A stretch of 64,000 bases of DNA from Notospermus geniculatus (lineage: Eukaryota > Nemertea > Pilidiophora > Heteronemertea > Lineidae), in contig NMRB01000039.1 in assembly GCA_002633025.1 (NCBI GenBank), positions 659,037-723,036 of the forward strand. Reading direction: 5' to 3'. This document shows positions 32,786-45,290 of this stretch, one piece after another. The notes beneath the pieces are model-generated. The model searched no databases. It was not told where the DNA came from and saw only the letters and a list, made by a program, of their open reading frames with translations. How positions within the stretch are numbered: position 1 is the first letter of the stretch; every line of letters starts with the position of its first letter. The position numbers and the translations under genes were made by a program.

Positions 32786-33355
32786 AGGGAACGCCAGACA
32801 TTGGATGCACTGAGCAAGTGAAAAAGTTACCACTAAGCTGAAAAAAGTTGTTCAACTAAGAGGGGACTTAGGACATCTGGTGCTCTCGTGTACATCAGAT
32901 AAAAGGTTAGAAGTACGTTTCAGAAATATTGTCAGTCGAAATCGATGTATTTCCATTAATGTATCACTCTAGCGGCATTAGATGAGAAAGCGGAAGAAAC
33001 GCATTGAAGTGCTTTTTCTTAATCCAACTTCTCTGGTTCTAATGTAGGAACCCAATTATCACAAATGTCAGTGTTTTAAATGATGGTATCTATTGACGCC
33101 TGTAGGCGGGTTTATTTCCTCTGATATGAAAGACGGGTTTGGGTGAATGCTTCAAGCGGAGGGTGGAGTTATTTGAGCGAAAGTTATTGACATTCAATAT
33201 TTGTTGCCTACAAAAGCTCCCTGCCGAGTCCTCCCACAGCCTGTGCATTCTCAACTTTCACGAATACTTCATGACTAACCTACCCTTTTGTGCTCACTCA
33301 TTTTCTCACTGGCCGAACCCTTTCCGCGCCCACCATGCCCCCTGAAAGCCTACAG

Positions 33356-33777
33356 TTCATTCCACATCCCCGTGGCGCGAGGTTTATGGCCGATATCTCC
33401 ACAACTACTGGGTCAAATTTGACATACCATACATCAATTGACTTGTCTTTCTTGTCGGTATCTTTCTGCTATCCTCATTTTTCGCGTAAGGCCGGCATAA
33501 CCGGATCCATTTCTCAAAACCCATTTCATTTCGCCACGGTGTTCAGTGCAGTTTACACGTGCGCGATGCATTCCGTCATTTCAAAATGGCCGCCATTTTG
33601 GCCGTAAACACAAACAGTGATCTGTGAAAGAACTTTTTTCTGTCACGTTTTTAGGGAAAATGACAGTGATGATAGCTGTAGCGGCAAAAAATACAAATCT
33701 ATTGATGTATGGTATGTCAAATTTGGCCCAGCAGTTGCGGAGATATCGGCCATAAACCTCGCGCCACTGGGAATGAA
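33356..33777. mobile_element. Palindromic MITE, TTCATTCCACATC family, copy 2
   Basis: This is the paralogue of 22612-23072 with a single central AAAATGGCCGCCATTTTGG unit and a small deletion in the right terminal repeat. Confidence 0.88.
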
Positions 33778-34024
33778 CAGTAGCATTGCTTCGGGCCCCC
33801 AATAGCACCCCTTTCTTTGAAGGTACATGGATGACATTGCTCGGAGTCAACAGGATATCATGTTTCTATATATAAATCAATGAGCATGCCACTCCGCAGG
33901 CCCCTAGCTTGATAATAAGTCCTGGTAAAGTCATGGGGCGCTGCCGGGCCATGGTGGTGGTGGTAGGCCTGACGGCAGTGCCATAAATCCTCCCTGCCAA
34001 AACTGTGTGGTGAGACCTGGAAAG

Positions 34025-34142
34025 ATTCTGACGTCACATGCCATTCTCGTCAAAAGTGTGTAGTGAGACGTGAACGGATGCTTGACCAATGACGTTGCGT
34101 CTTGCGACGTGGTGACGTTTGCTTAGCAACGCGTTATTGCAA
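34025..34142 (+). promoter_or_regulatory. Promoter-like region with CRE and X-box-like motifs
   Basis: TGACGTCAC (a CRE) lies near 34030, GACCAATGACG near 34084, and GTTTGCTTAGCAAC at 34117-34130. The last differs by one base from a perfect inverted RFX X-box. Such boxes mark ciliary gene promoters in animals. No gene can be assigned. Confidence 0.35.
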
Positions 34143-34262
34143 ATGGCGGCGATGTCGTTTGCCCGAGAGAGGCGGAGATCATGCGAGATAGGCCCATTTC
34201 AGAAATATTTCCGTATATTCTTTTCACGACGTGCTTCAAATAATTATTTAAGTTGTTGCTGA
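34143..34262 (+). CDS. Possible first coding exon or small ORF (39 aa) in promoter-like DNA
   Basis: ATG in good context (CAAATGG) opens a 39-codon frame starting MAAMSFARERRRSCEIG and ending at TGA. It lies 13 bp downstream of an X-box-like motif. If it is an exon, the donor is not evident. I do not recognise the peptide. Confidence 0.22.
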   Translation: MAAMSFARERRRSCEIGPFQKYFRIFFSRRASNNYLSCC

Positions 34263-35522
34263 GTATGTTTCTTGGGTCTAAAACGCCGGGGTGATCTGAT
34301 CACGCATGAAACGAGAGTGTAAATTCTCCCAGATTGCAACACTCCAAGATGGTGGCCAGTCACTTTTCCAAAACCGGAAGTCGAACACGTCGACAAAAAC
34401 TTCTTTTCCCGACTTGGTCATTCGACTTGAACTACTTCACTTGTTACATTTTTCGGGAGTAACCCTCGGTGAACAGAAATATATTTATTCGTGCGCCTCC
34501 CTCTCGTTTTCGCCACGCGGCGCCCGCGGTTCCCGGGACCCCATATGGGCAAACAACGAATCTCTTCAAGTTACACTTTTTTGAAACTGCTGACGTCATC
34601 AGCCGAGTGCGTTCCCGGATGACGTCGTAGTAACGCGGCAACAGAGGCGCGGGACGTAAGTGTTGCAACCCAACTTTGCCCATTTTGCAAGGCAAAGTCG
34701 ATCGAAGTGAAACACGACTGATTCCTTTCACAAACATGACAAATGCAGGATTTTGTAACTCCGGGTTGATGTCAGTTTTAATTTATTTTGGATTATTGAG
34801 TAATCACCGACCAGCACTTCTGCTTTCTCCGGGGTAGGCCTAGTTCGCCATGTTGGACGTCCATCTTGTTCAACCTCGCCCATGCTCGGGTTCAACCTCG
34901 CCCATGCAAAAAACAAAATGCCGGAAACTGTTTTGATGGTATACGAAGAAGTAGTCCTTGTCCCATGTATATATACGCGCGTTGCCATTAGGCGCTTCGC
35001 GCGCCGGCCTTCGGCCTTCAGAAGGTTCTTCATTGTAAATGGGCCGCTCGCTGGTACGTCACAGCACCGTAAGAAATAATTCAAGGTTTTTGATTGGTTC
35101 ATCGGTAGCAACAATCAAACGAAAAAGGAATGTAACCCTTGGGGAATCTGCAGCGAACGTTCATCAACGTTTCCTTGATTCCATTCATTGTTTTTACAGG
35201 GAATGATTCATTCAAAGCTTTTAACCTCAGGTTTTGTTTCATTCACTTTGTACTTCAGGATTGGAAATAACGAAGGTGGAACAAAAAGGCACGTCGCAAA
35301 TCCCTTACCAATGAATTCACTGACTTTAATCTCTTGATTTCTGCCTTCGACTGAACACATCGCGTGCAGCGGCTCCAGAACAAAATAAAAATGCATTACT
35401 AATGGAAAAGAACCGGTGTAATTTTTCAATGCAAACTTTCTGTTTTCAATGTTATCAGAAGTTCAACAGCATGCAATGATATTAGCAATGATTGTGAAGT
35501 AGATCTGAGTCAATGACGTGAC

Positions 35523-36463
35523 ACTTATGTTGTTTCTCTCACTTCAATAACTGCAAGAGTACACTTGACATCGCTAGTCTTGGACCTACACTGTTAAAAA
35601 ATATTATAGTAGATTTTACAGAAAAGTGCCTTGTTGTGTCAAGCGGTTATTCGAAGGGCTCCGATGGCAGACGCAGAAAGCACATCGACCAAAGAAATTT
35701 CTTTCACACCTTGACTGTTAACACGAGAAGAACAGTTCCGGTTAGCACTGCTTTACCTTTCAAGGGGATTAAATTCAATCCACGAGATTTTTGCACTGAG
35801 GGTAGGCCTACTGCCGGAGAAATGGTTCAGGCGGCTCTAGTTTTACATCCGATGAAGCTAGCTTAATGTGATACTGGCTCACATTTTTTAATGTCGACCT
35901 TGGCTGACACAAAAACGATGATTTGTGATTTGGGAGATAAAGTTAGGGGGATTAGGCTCAGTGAAGAAGCTCACGCTCTCTCGCCTTCACTTTGGTATTT
36001 TATCGTTATACCAAGCCATACCGAACTCTACAGCCAGTTAAACCACTAGCATCGTCTTACAATATTTTCCCCATCCCCAACTGCTAGGCCCATCCATATT
36101 TATCAATAGGCCTAATTAGCATTCATCACCGACCATGGCACCACACCGAGTTTCAAACAAGCTCACAGTTGCACTTTCACACACTTGGTAACACCTGTCA
36201 GGTACCCCGTCCTCTAACAGACTATTCCCTCAGTCATTACTTGCTGTTTCCAAACAATGAGACTTCAATCCATGCACCGAGTTAACACGTTGTATCTCAA
36301 CACTACGAGCATCCTGAAATCGATGCTACTCAAACACCTTCGGCTATCACCCATTTTTATTGTTCTTTTATTCCATTTCAATCAGCAGCACTTTCCAGTC
36401 ACACTTCAAAGGAGAATCTGCGTCTTAATTAAATACCAGATTTTCCTGTAGTTTATCAAAGCC
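35523..36463 (+). repeat. Direct duplication B, copy 1 (0.94 kb)
   Basis: Sequence from ACTTATGTTGTTTCTCTC to GTTTATCAAAGCC recurs at 36686-37798. No frame is conserved between the copies, so it appears non-coding. Confidence 0.9.
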
Positions 36464-36685
36464 ACCCAATACCAAATTTCACGTCATTTGGTCGCGCGGT
36501 TTCCGAGGAGATGCTGCCACAAAACCCAGACGTTAAGCGTAATAATATATAGATTTTGGCCACTTCGGGTGGTCAGATTTGAAGGGACTTTTTATGTGAT
36601 GTTTGGAGGGGTATACTAAACCATATAAAGCAAAAAGAAATTCTGTTGCAATTTGTTCTCGGTCAAATAATATTTTTCCTGGACT

Positions 36686-37798
36686 ACTTATGTTGTTTCT
36701 CTCACTTCAATAACTGGAAGAGTACACCTGACATCGCTAGTCTTGGACCTACACTGTTAAAAATATTATAGTAGATTTTACAGAAAAGTGCCTTGTTGTG
36801 TCAAGCGGTTATTCGAAGGGCTCCGACGGCAGACGCAGAAAGCACATCGACCAAAGAAATTTCTTTCACACCTTGACTGTTAACACGAGAAGAACAGTTC
36901 CGGTTAGCACTGCTTTACCTTTCAAGGGGATTAAATTCAATCCAAGAGATTTTTGCACTGAGGGCACTGCCGGATAATGGTTGAGGTAGCTCTAGTTTTG
37001 CATCCGATAAAGCTAGCTTGGTGTGATACTGGCTCACATTTTATTAATGTCGACCTTGGCTGACACAAAAACGATGATTTATGATTTGGAAGATAAAGTT
37101 AGAGGAATTAGGCTCAATGAAGAAGCTCACGCTGTCTCGCCTTCACTTTGGTATTAGTACTTTATCGTCATACCAACCCATACCGAACTCTAAAGTCAGT
37201 TAAAGGGAGACGCCACTCATTGTAAGTTTTTGAATTTTTATCAATCCATAGAGAATGCCATGAGTTGTGATGTCACTGGTGTCAATAGGCTGACGACCTT
37301 TGTAGTGAATGAGCTAATACTGTGGCTGCCTAATCGTATTGGTTGTTCCTTCATAAATATGCATTGAGCCCATATGACATCACATGTGCTGTGCCATGGT
37401 CTCACATTTCCTATCCCCAACTGCTAGGCCCATCCATATTTATCAATAGGCCTAATTAGCATTCACCACCGACTATGGCACCACACTGAGTTTCAAACAA
37501 GCTCACAGTTGGACTTTCACACACTTCGTAACACCTGTCAGGTACTAACAGACCATTCCCTTCTCATTACCCTACTTGCTGTTTCCAAACAATCAGACTT
37601 CAATCCAAGTATCGAGTTAACACGTTGTATCTCAACACTACGAGCATCCTGAAATCGATGCTACTCAAACACCTTCGGCTATCACCCATTTTTATTGTTC
37701 TTTTACTCCATTTCAATCAGCAGCACTTTCCAGTCACACTTCAAAGGAGAATCTGCGTCTTAATTAAATACCAGATTTTCCTGTAGTTTATCAAAGCC
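36686..37798 (+). repeat. Direct duplication B, copy 2 (1.11 kb)
   Basis: This is the partner of 35523-36463. About 200 bp (37204-37405) here replace about 40 bp in copy 1, which suggests a separate insertion. The inserted stretch is unannotated. Confidence 0.9.
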
Positions 37799-38716
37799 CC
37801 GAGCCAGACATTGTCTCACCCTTTGATGGTCTCATCCAAAGCTTCCGATGGGAAAGAGATCATTTACTCTAATTGTATCTTTAATGGGAAACTCCAAGAC
37901 GCCTGAAACCCAATGGTATTTCAACGGAAGGTGGCTAATGGAAATTCCTTAAGTCTCAGCGGAAGGACTTTGCCAAACGTTTACACAAGTCTGTTGGCGT
38001 CTTTAACGGTCGTTTCCATGATCGGCGGAGCAAATCATGGCTGCAGGTGTGAAAGGAAAAGTACTCCTTTCAATAAATATCCTGTCTATAAGAGTCATCT
38101 CATGCTAATGGTTCTGGTCGGTTTGAGGCGAAATGGTTTTTTCGGAATGCAGCTAGTGAGGAAATGGAACATGACTATGGTTCAAGGCACTACCATTCGT
38201 ACCACACGACTCAACGTCAATCTTTTTACAGCATGTCATGTATGACCCATCCGACTACAGGCCTACCGGACGCCACTATCACCTTGTGCCGTAATAACGG
38301 AAGAAGTTATCTTTTCCGACTTCAGACATAAATCAGACATCGGCCGTCGAGAATGGACTAACTTGTAAAATTTATCTTCGTATGTACTCTGGATTGCTTC
38401 ATTGGTAGTCAATTGACGACCATGCGATGATTAGCTGTTTACTTGTCGGAGTTAGAAGCCAGCAAATGAGCGCCAGATATCAGATAATTAGGCAAGAATA
38501 AGCCAGTAAATTCATTGGCGGAGATTACTTATAAATAAATTGGTCTGGTAACAGTATGTTGTTTACAACTTTGCTAACGAACTGCAAATATCGCGAGTTC
38601 TTAACAGGATTTATCGGGTCATTGGCCATCAGAGAATATGAAATTAACCACACCTTGATCATCTTAAGATGAACATTCGTTGACCTGAATCACGAGTTTC
38701 TGTTATTGGTTCAAGA
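37799..38716. other. Non-coding DNA
   Basis: The 110-codon plus frame at 37913 has no recognisable domain. Nothing else is seen. Confidence 0.4.
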
Positions 38717-39104
38717 TTAGTGAGGTTTCGCACATCTGACGAAACACGAAGTACGAAATACGAAATTCAACTTCATTTCCAGGACCTTAAATCATTTTTG
38801 GAGATAGTTGCTACCACAAATGTCCCTGCTGCCAGAGCGTCTTTTAGCATGTCATGTAAGACGGAGAGAGTTATGGTGCACCTTTAATTTTTAAATTTCC
38901 ACTTCGTAGGCACGAAGTGGAAACGAAAGATAAATTTCGAATTTAACACACATGTACGTACACTGTCACTCTATCGGTCTAACGTCTTACGCTAAAAAGC
39001 GCTCTTGCAGCAGGCGATATTTGTGGCACCAACCATAAGTAATGTCCAATTTCGTATTTCGTACATGTACTTCGTGTTTCGTTAGATTTGCGAAACCTCG
39101 CTAA
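38717..39104. mobile_element. Palindromic MITE, TTAGYGAGGTTTCGC ends
   Basis: Inverted repeats of about 52 bp start TTAGTGAGGTTTCGC and end GCGAAACCTCGCTAA, with shared CGAAACACGAAGTA and ACGAAATACGAAATT. An inner hairpin, TTTCCACTTCGTAGGCACG with its inverse, lies at 38895-38924. Confidence 0.85.
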
Positions 39105-41663
39105 TAAGTTATAATTTCCACGCTGGTCGTAGGCGACGAAACTGGTGAATATGCCTTTTACTTGGAAGAAGCTACATCGGGTGGTTGGGTAAAGTGTTAT
39201 AGCTGGTAGTCAACAATCTTCCCTGACAGCATATCCCAAATGATGACCAATAACGAGCTTAGTTAGAGTAAGAACAACATTCTGGGGACGTGATAACATC
39301 CGAAATTGTTACCGCTGGCCTTTAACAATCGAACCTGTCTTCTGTAATGGTAATTAGACCTGATGGGGCTTTGGGGAAATTGATGTAGTAGGCTTGAATC
39401 GGTGTTTGACACAAAGATGGGGTCTCTGCGGTTTAACCTTTAATCACAAATGTCATTATCGTCGTTATTTCGTCAGAACTGGCAACATGCCGCTTGGGGG
39501 AAAATAACGGATCGTGCCCCCTAACAGCAATGTCATGACACTTCCTAGACTCTGTATCGAGCCTGTTGTGCTCATTAGGGGGTATTGGATGATGTACATT
39601 GCAGTAACGCTTCCAAAAGAAAGAGTCTTTGTCAACCTTGATGTACTCGCGAGTTCAATGAACTTCTCATTCTGAGCGGTGTAAAAAGCTACGAGCATAA
39701 AATCATCGTAAGCGAATCGTAGGCAGAACATTTTCTATTTCATTCATTAGTGTACATTTCTCTGAAGGGAAGCTGTAGGAAGTGAATTTCAGACGGCATA
39801 AATGGATCTTACAATTTCACGAACACGGTAAGGGGAAACACAACCCGCCTTCGTGTTGATTTCTTTACGGGCCCCTGGTGAAATTTAAAAAATGTTTTGA
39901 AATACTTGGCGCGTTTTTCGAAGTTTCGCATGAGAATTTTAGATCAGAACTTTCGAGGCTAATTATTCAGAGAAATAATGATGGATCATGTCAGAACTCT
40001 CGTGGAAAATTTAGCAGTGACAGTTTATGATTAATTTACCCCATTCTTGTTTTAATCAGTGTTTATAGATCGAAACATGACAAGAAGACAAACTTGAATT
40101 TACTGCTGTCTTTGTTAGCATCATTTCTTTTTCCGCTTCCGAAATGAGAGACATTTTGCTTGAATGTGTCCATTTATTTACAAAAATTAGATCCTCCCCA
40201 GTGGGTTCTCGCCAATACCGTCTTATGTAATTATGTAATTTTGGACTTTTGGGACAAGCCAACCCACCAAATTGACATTCGGCATCAAACGAATTTCTAG
40301 AGGGAAATGCCACCAACAAATTACTCATAAGGCAAAGAAAGACTGGACACAAACAGAAGAAATGTAAATGGACAAAGATTTTCGTGGCCCGCGGAAATAT
40401 CTGTGACACACTATTTTTAACCTTTGTCATTTCAGTTATAATAGTACAGTCTAACTTTCACATTTGCCTCTCTGCCGATGTGAATAACTCTCTGTCCATA
40501 CTCAGTTATTTCCAAATCTCGTTGAGTGTTAAGGGACAACATCTCTATCAACTTAAATAGATAGAGATGCATCTTATTCTACACACAATCTACACTTCAT
40601 TGCGGCATATTTTGCTCTATTGGGTACAAACGGATGCTGAAGAAAGTCTTAAGTATTGAGAAGAAATCATATGTCACTTCTCTCCTTGAATGCATCGCCT
40701 ACTATCGCTAAAGATACGTTGACAGCGGAAAGAAATGGATGCTTTTAGAACTATCATATCTCAAAGAATCTAAGTGGTGCCTAGTGGTGCTATCAGGATG
40801 CTACGTATTCGCCGTGCAGATGTAATTGCAGCATTTTCCTTTGTCAAAGAGCTCTTAGTAGTATTCTGATAAGGACCCCTGCTGTTTGCTTAACTATCGC
40901 GTGTATAGTAGGACATCGCTGGCGTATTTTCTAGTTCGGGAAGCCGTGGGTTGGGCGGTGCTGCTGTCGTCGGGATTATCTCCAGTCGTAGCGTAGAAAG
41001 ACGCCCGGCAGCGATGTAGCCGTAAAAATGACATGGAGTGGCAGCTGATTAGACAGCTGAGTTGTCACGAAATTACATGTAGAAGAGTTTCTAAAGGTTT
41101 GGTCTGCTGCGACTCAGTTTTACGACTACAGCGCCGCCCAACGTCTTTCGTACATACGATTCAAGATCACACCACCACGACTAGAGATCATGACGTACAC
41201 CGTCTTTATGTCGTAAAGTCTTTATTTGCGGGTATAGCCGCCCATAGGAAGGAACAAGGAGATAAATCAGAACTGAAGTTATTGTAGCAGCAATTATAGT
41301 GATTATATAATATAACCTCTATAATAAGGACGCTTTTCTGCCTTAAGTGATTGGCATCTTGATTACAAAGGTCTGAATGAATGGAAGTGGCCAATTTATG
41401 ACTGACGTTGCTGTCCCATTAGAGAGGCGTCCTTCTGCCAGAGTTGTCCACTAAGAGAGGTTTTACGGCACAGGGTCGCCCACTGCGCATCAGAATCCTG
41501 TTTTCCGCCTGATGGTTTTAAAACAAATCGCTGGTTCATAAAGTACACGACGAAAAATACATGACATTCGTTCACCTACTTTCCAGCGAAGACATTGAAC
41601 ATTCCAGTAACTTAATTGAATTTCCTGAGAACGTACAACTTCAAATTAAGGAATTGAACCCGA
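39105..41663. other. Non-coding DNA around an old MITE
   Basis: Apart from the TTAA-type MITE at 40225, no gene or repeat is recognised. Confidence 0.4.
40225..40430. mobile_element. Old, diverged TTAA MITE copy
   Basis: GGACTTTTGGGACAAGCC, CACCAACAAATTACTCATAA and TTTTCGTGGCCCGCGGAAAT match the interior and right end of the 10601-10848 element. TTAA stands at the right edge (40427-40430). The left end is decayed. Confidence 0.75.
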
Positions 41664-41806
41664 GGCGGAGGACCTCTGTTGAGTATCCCAAACACTCGAG
41701 GGTGGAGCGAAAACGCAGTCCAAACCCGAGGCGCTTCGCCGAGGGTTTGGACGAGTTTTACGCTCCACCCGAGAGTGTTTGGGATACTCAACAGAGGTCC
41801 GACGCC
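41664..41806. mobile_element. 143-bp near-perfect hairpin element
   Basis: CCTCTGTTGAGTATCCCAAA is inverted as TTTGGGATACTCAACAGAGG, and GTCCAAACCC as GGGTTTGGAC, around the loop GAGGCGCTTCGCCGA. One N lies 2 bp past the right end (41808). Overlapping frames of 83-90 codons are artefacts. Confidence 0.85.
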
Positions 41807-41830
41807 GNTGTTGGACGCACGCCATTACGC

Positions 41831-41862
41831 TGAGCGGGTCTTGGTTGTGTCACCCAGACCCG
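41831..41862. repeat. Short hairpin AGCGGGTCT
   Basis: AGCGGGTCTTGG and CCCAGACCCGCT form a stem 25 bp beyond the larger hairpin element. Confidence 0.7.
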
Positions 41863-42342
41863 CTGCATTCAGAATGAGGCTAATGCATTATCCATTTGAA
41901 ACATACGCACGAGATACCAAGGTATTTTAGAATTAAAATCAACAAATCATCTTGGTGCCGAAGGAGTTTTTCCGAATGATGCAAAAACGAAGAACACATC
42001 ACCGATCACTCTGTTTAATGACATCCCTCAGTGGAATCTGTACCAAAGTTTTACTCAAATTCAAATTACATTACAACTCACAACAATTCGTAGAAACCGC
42101 ATACTTTCCGTAGCCTAGCTGCAAAGCAATCTCGTCAAGAGGAAAAGCTTTTATTTCATCAGGTCTAATCAGAAGTAAAGTATCCACCAACATTAAGAAA
42201 TTTGGTTAGGAGAATACCCAACACTTATTGCACCATCAATGAGATGGGAGACAGTACTCGAGCTAATATTTTACATTAGAAAGTAGAAGCCAATTACGTA
42301 TGTTGGGTTTTCTGAAGCTTTTAACAGCTTTTTAGTTCAGAC

Positions 42343-42490
42343 ACTTAAAGCCACACTGTGTTCAATTCAGAGAGTGCTTACATTCGCCGATGTAGTGTAA
42401 TGTAAAATGTACTATGCTCTATCTGAATACATTAGAGCTCTGCCTGCAGTTTTTTCAATGTGTACTGAAAGCTAGGCCTTGATTCTTTGG
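42343..42490 (+). repeat. Dispersed repeat shared with 28070-28318
   Basis: CTTAAAGCCACACTGTG, GAGAGTGCTTACATTCGC and CTGCCTGCAGTTTTTTCAAT match the block-copy-2 repeat in inverse orientation. Confidence 0.72.
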
Positions 42491-42697
42491 GCCGTATGCT
42501 AGGGTCGGACTTCAGCCAGACTTTCATAAAAAATTCAATACAGAGGGGCTTTAACATATCAGTGCATGTTGTAGCACAACAGCATACTTCTGCACGTTGG
42601 TGGCAGACAAAAAAACAAAAATTCACCATAATTTCTACCGTTCAGGCCCCGCGTTCGGGCACGAAAGATTACAGATTTGCTCTATACTTCCAGTGCC

Positions 42698-42970
42698 TAA
42701 AGCTGCGTTTACCAGACATCCGGAATGCGGTATAGGGACGCGGAATCCCCGGCGGAACGATATGTTGTATACGAAAATGCATTGCATTTTCCGCTTCCGC
42801 GTTCCGCAATCCGCATTCCGCGTGTCAGCTAAACGTAGCTTTAAGCTGCGATTACCGGACACCCGGAATGCGGAAAGCGGAAGCGGTATATGCTATGCAT
42901 TTTCGCATACAACACTATCGCCTCCGCATCCCGTATACCGCATTCTGGATGTCTGGTAAACGCAGCTTTA
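42698..42970. mobile_element. Head-to-tail dimer of a second palindromic MITE
   Basis: Unit 1 (42698-42842) begins TAAAGCTGCGTTTACCAGAC and ends TAGCTTTA; unit 2 (42843-42970) begins AAGCTGCGATTACCGGAC and ends GTAAACGCAGCTTTA. Each is a CCGCATTCCG-rich palindrome. The units abut through TTTAA. Confidence 0.85.
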
Positions 42971-43479
42971 TACGTCCTTGACGCAGTGCAACAGGGAGAA
43001 GGCGTCGAAAAAAGGTACAGCCACTCACAGCGCCTCCTAGTAGCGGTATTTCTGCAGGGTCTTCATTGCTACGTACATCATACCCATAATTACTTCGTTC
43101 ACTGCTTCAATATTGCTCCCAAGGTCAACATTTGAAAACAACAAACCGTTCCGCATCATTTCAATTTATCCAGTTTAATTATTTCACCATGTTACCGTTT
43201 TCTTTATTATTCAAACTGATAATTTAGATTCATTTTCGTATTTTCTTGCATCGATGCCACGCTAGTAAAATCAGGATTTGCCATTAAGTGGATTAGCGCG
43301 ATTAATCCAACAAGATTCTGCAGATCAATTTAAAAGATGCTGCACGGCGACCTCGATCGGAGCCATCATAAATTCCGATATTACCGATCTCGTCGAGAGC
43401 TTAATTGTAATGAGGAAAGATTGACGCCGGTGTAGCAGTGAAGAATACCCCTCTCTAAAAGTATCCGCTTCTATTGTTC

Positions 43480-43745
43480 CTTAATGGATAAAGGGGGCAT
43501 GGCTGTATAAAAACCATCATCAGAGATTAGAATGTAACAATAAGACCTCTTGTTACTTTGATGGTTTTTCTTGAATTTCACACCGGCGAAACGTTTGTAA
43601 AAGTTCTCCATCAGTGAGTGTTTCCCTACCATTATGTGACGGAATATGCTACAATTTGACAATAGGAGACACACAGAAAAACGTGTCGATCTATCTGCCG
43701 GCGTTTCCCAAACAATAGGAACACCAGCAGATGTTACACCGGTAC
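43480..43745. repeat. Composite dispersed repeat
   Basis: The left part (43480-43570) matches 5757-5850 in inverse orientation. The right part (43655-43745, GACAATAGGAGACACACAG and CGTGTCGATCT) matches 2926-3000. Two families are adjacent here or are parts of one larger element. Confidence 0.65.
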
Positions 43746-44286
43746 ACACACCCCATCTGCAATACTATTTGACATTGACGTCCTTCGTACCGTTTCAATA
43801 TTTGGTTTGTGGTAACAAACCTTTGAACCATGCCACAACCTTGTGCCAATTTGTTAAACAAATAGTCCTACTGGTTACGACTCGATACAGTTTGCATCAC
43901 ACTTATCAAATTCTGAGCAAGGAGCCTCTTCATCTGATGAAGTAATGAAATTTCAACACATTTACAGATTCAATAATGGCCGCAAATCAACAGGGTAACC
44001 GATGGATTCAAGTTCATTCTATTATCATTTAGATTACAGGAATGGCCTCCAAGGGCAGCAGGTCGATCTCTTTCCCCAGCCCACGGAGACCCTAGTATTA
44101 CAGGATATAAATAAACTATGATGAGGAATCAACATTTCTCTGTCGTTTACACAACTCGAGGGATTTACAAAGTTTATCAGATCTTGATGTTTTTCCCGTT
44201 ATGACTACTGGCAAATGAAAGCCACGAGATATTCAGTAACATACGACGTGCATGCCACGTTGACATCGGGGATGAATAGGAAGACC

Positions 44287-44455
44287 GAGTACTCTAAATT
44301 CGGGTATGAACCGCCGCTGCTGTGCAGATGGCAGCACAGTTGGCAACGATATTCTATTATGACAGACCGTCGAGTACTCTAAATTCGGGCATGAACAGCC
44401 GCTGCTGTACAGATGGCAGCACAGTTTGGGACTATATTTCCATTATGAAAGTAGT
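44287..44455 (+). repeat. 85-bp tandem duplication
   Basis: GAGTACTCTAAATTCGGG at 44287 and 44372 starts two units, each with a GCTGCTGT and ACAGATGGCAGCAC hairpin. Confidence 0.85.
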
Positions 44456-44998
44456 GCTATGCAGAAGCCTCATTGGGTCTAAACCGAGTCTGTAGTAATC
44501 GCTGGCAGCTCGACGTATGTTCGAGCTGGTTATGCATGACTTCAACACAAAGATAACGTGAGACGAGATACAAGTGTGTCGGTGTGGCTTCATTAAAACG
44601 AGGCTATGTTAGTGACCCTGACCTGACTCGATAACTGGTCTTCTACCTTCAAAGCCTTATGAAAATGACAAATTCCAACAGGAATCAATATTTTCAGTTA
44701 TATCTTGGAGGAAGAAGATGTCGGCGGACAAACACACCACACCTGACTGGTTTGACATGTTTAATATCTGATGACCAATCGCCTCGCCCTGGGCCGCCGT
44801 TGTGGGCAGTTGCTGCACTCTGCATAAATCTGTAGTTGCAAAAACGTCACAATATACAGGGAGTTGGCTGAGGCTTTGATTTTTAATGCGAAAACATAAT
44901 ATTTTGTATGCACAGATGTGTACTACATACACATGCGTGAAATGCAAATGCACATGTGTGCTATTTCGTGCAGCTACGTATATGCGGCTATCCTTCCC

Positions 44999-45290
44999 TA
45001 GTCTCGCGCAACCAGCCCCTCGTTCATATTCCGAGGTCGTCAGACCGAGGGTCTGGCACGGAACAAAATTCTCATTGTAACTGGGTCAGTGACCTTATTC
45101 CGATGATTCAAACTAAGGGAGCTTCGCTGATTGGCTAGTCACTACCAATGCATCATGCATGCAGTACAGTGTAGTTGTGTTCTACGTCATCGTCGGTAGA
45201 TTGTCCGCCATGATGGTTTTACAAGTCAAAGTAACCATATGGACCAGACTCTAAAATTGGAAATTGCAAGAGTCTGGTGGCACGAGACTA
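44999..45290. mobile_element. MITE, TAGTCTCG ends with 8-bp target duplication
   Basis: TAGTCTCGCGCAACCAG is inverted as CTGGTGGCACGAGACTA. The flanks are TCCTTCCC (44991-44998) and TCCTTCTC (45291-45298), seven of eight identical. An 8-bp duplication suggests hAT; 10-bp registers are also possible because the edge is ambiguous. Confidence 0.72.

Larger units (their letters stand above)
26084..33899 (+). repeat. Large direct duplication, copy 2 (7.82 kb)
   Basis: This is the partner of 16119-23192. The net length gain comes mainly from the inverted-repeat element at 30487-31248. The left breakpoint follows CRE-rich DNA ending GGACAACAGA and the right breakpoint is CACTCCGCAG at 33899. Copy 2 of the ATPase is broken while copy 1 is open. 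Confidence 0.93.
33900..35522. other. GC-rich, CRE-bearing non-coding stretch
   Basis: Besides the motifs at 34025-34142, ACGTCATCAGCCGAG near 34594 and ATGACGTCGTAG near 34619 stand close together. Short GC palindromes (GCGCTTCGCGCGC, GGCCTTCGGCC) occur near 34990-35020. Frames of 64-128 codons on both strands lack recognisable domains. It looks like one or two promoters without visible genes. Confidence 0.35.
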
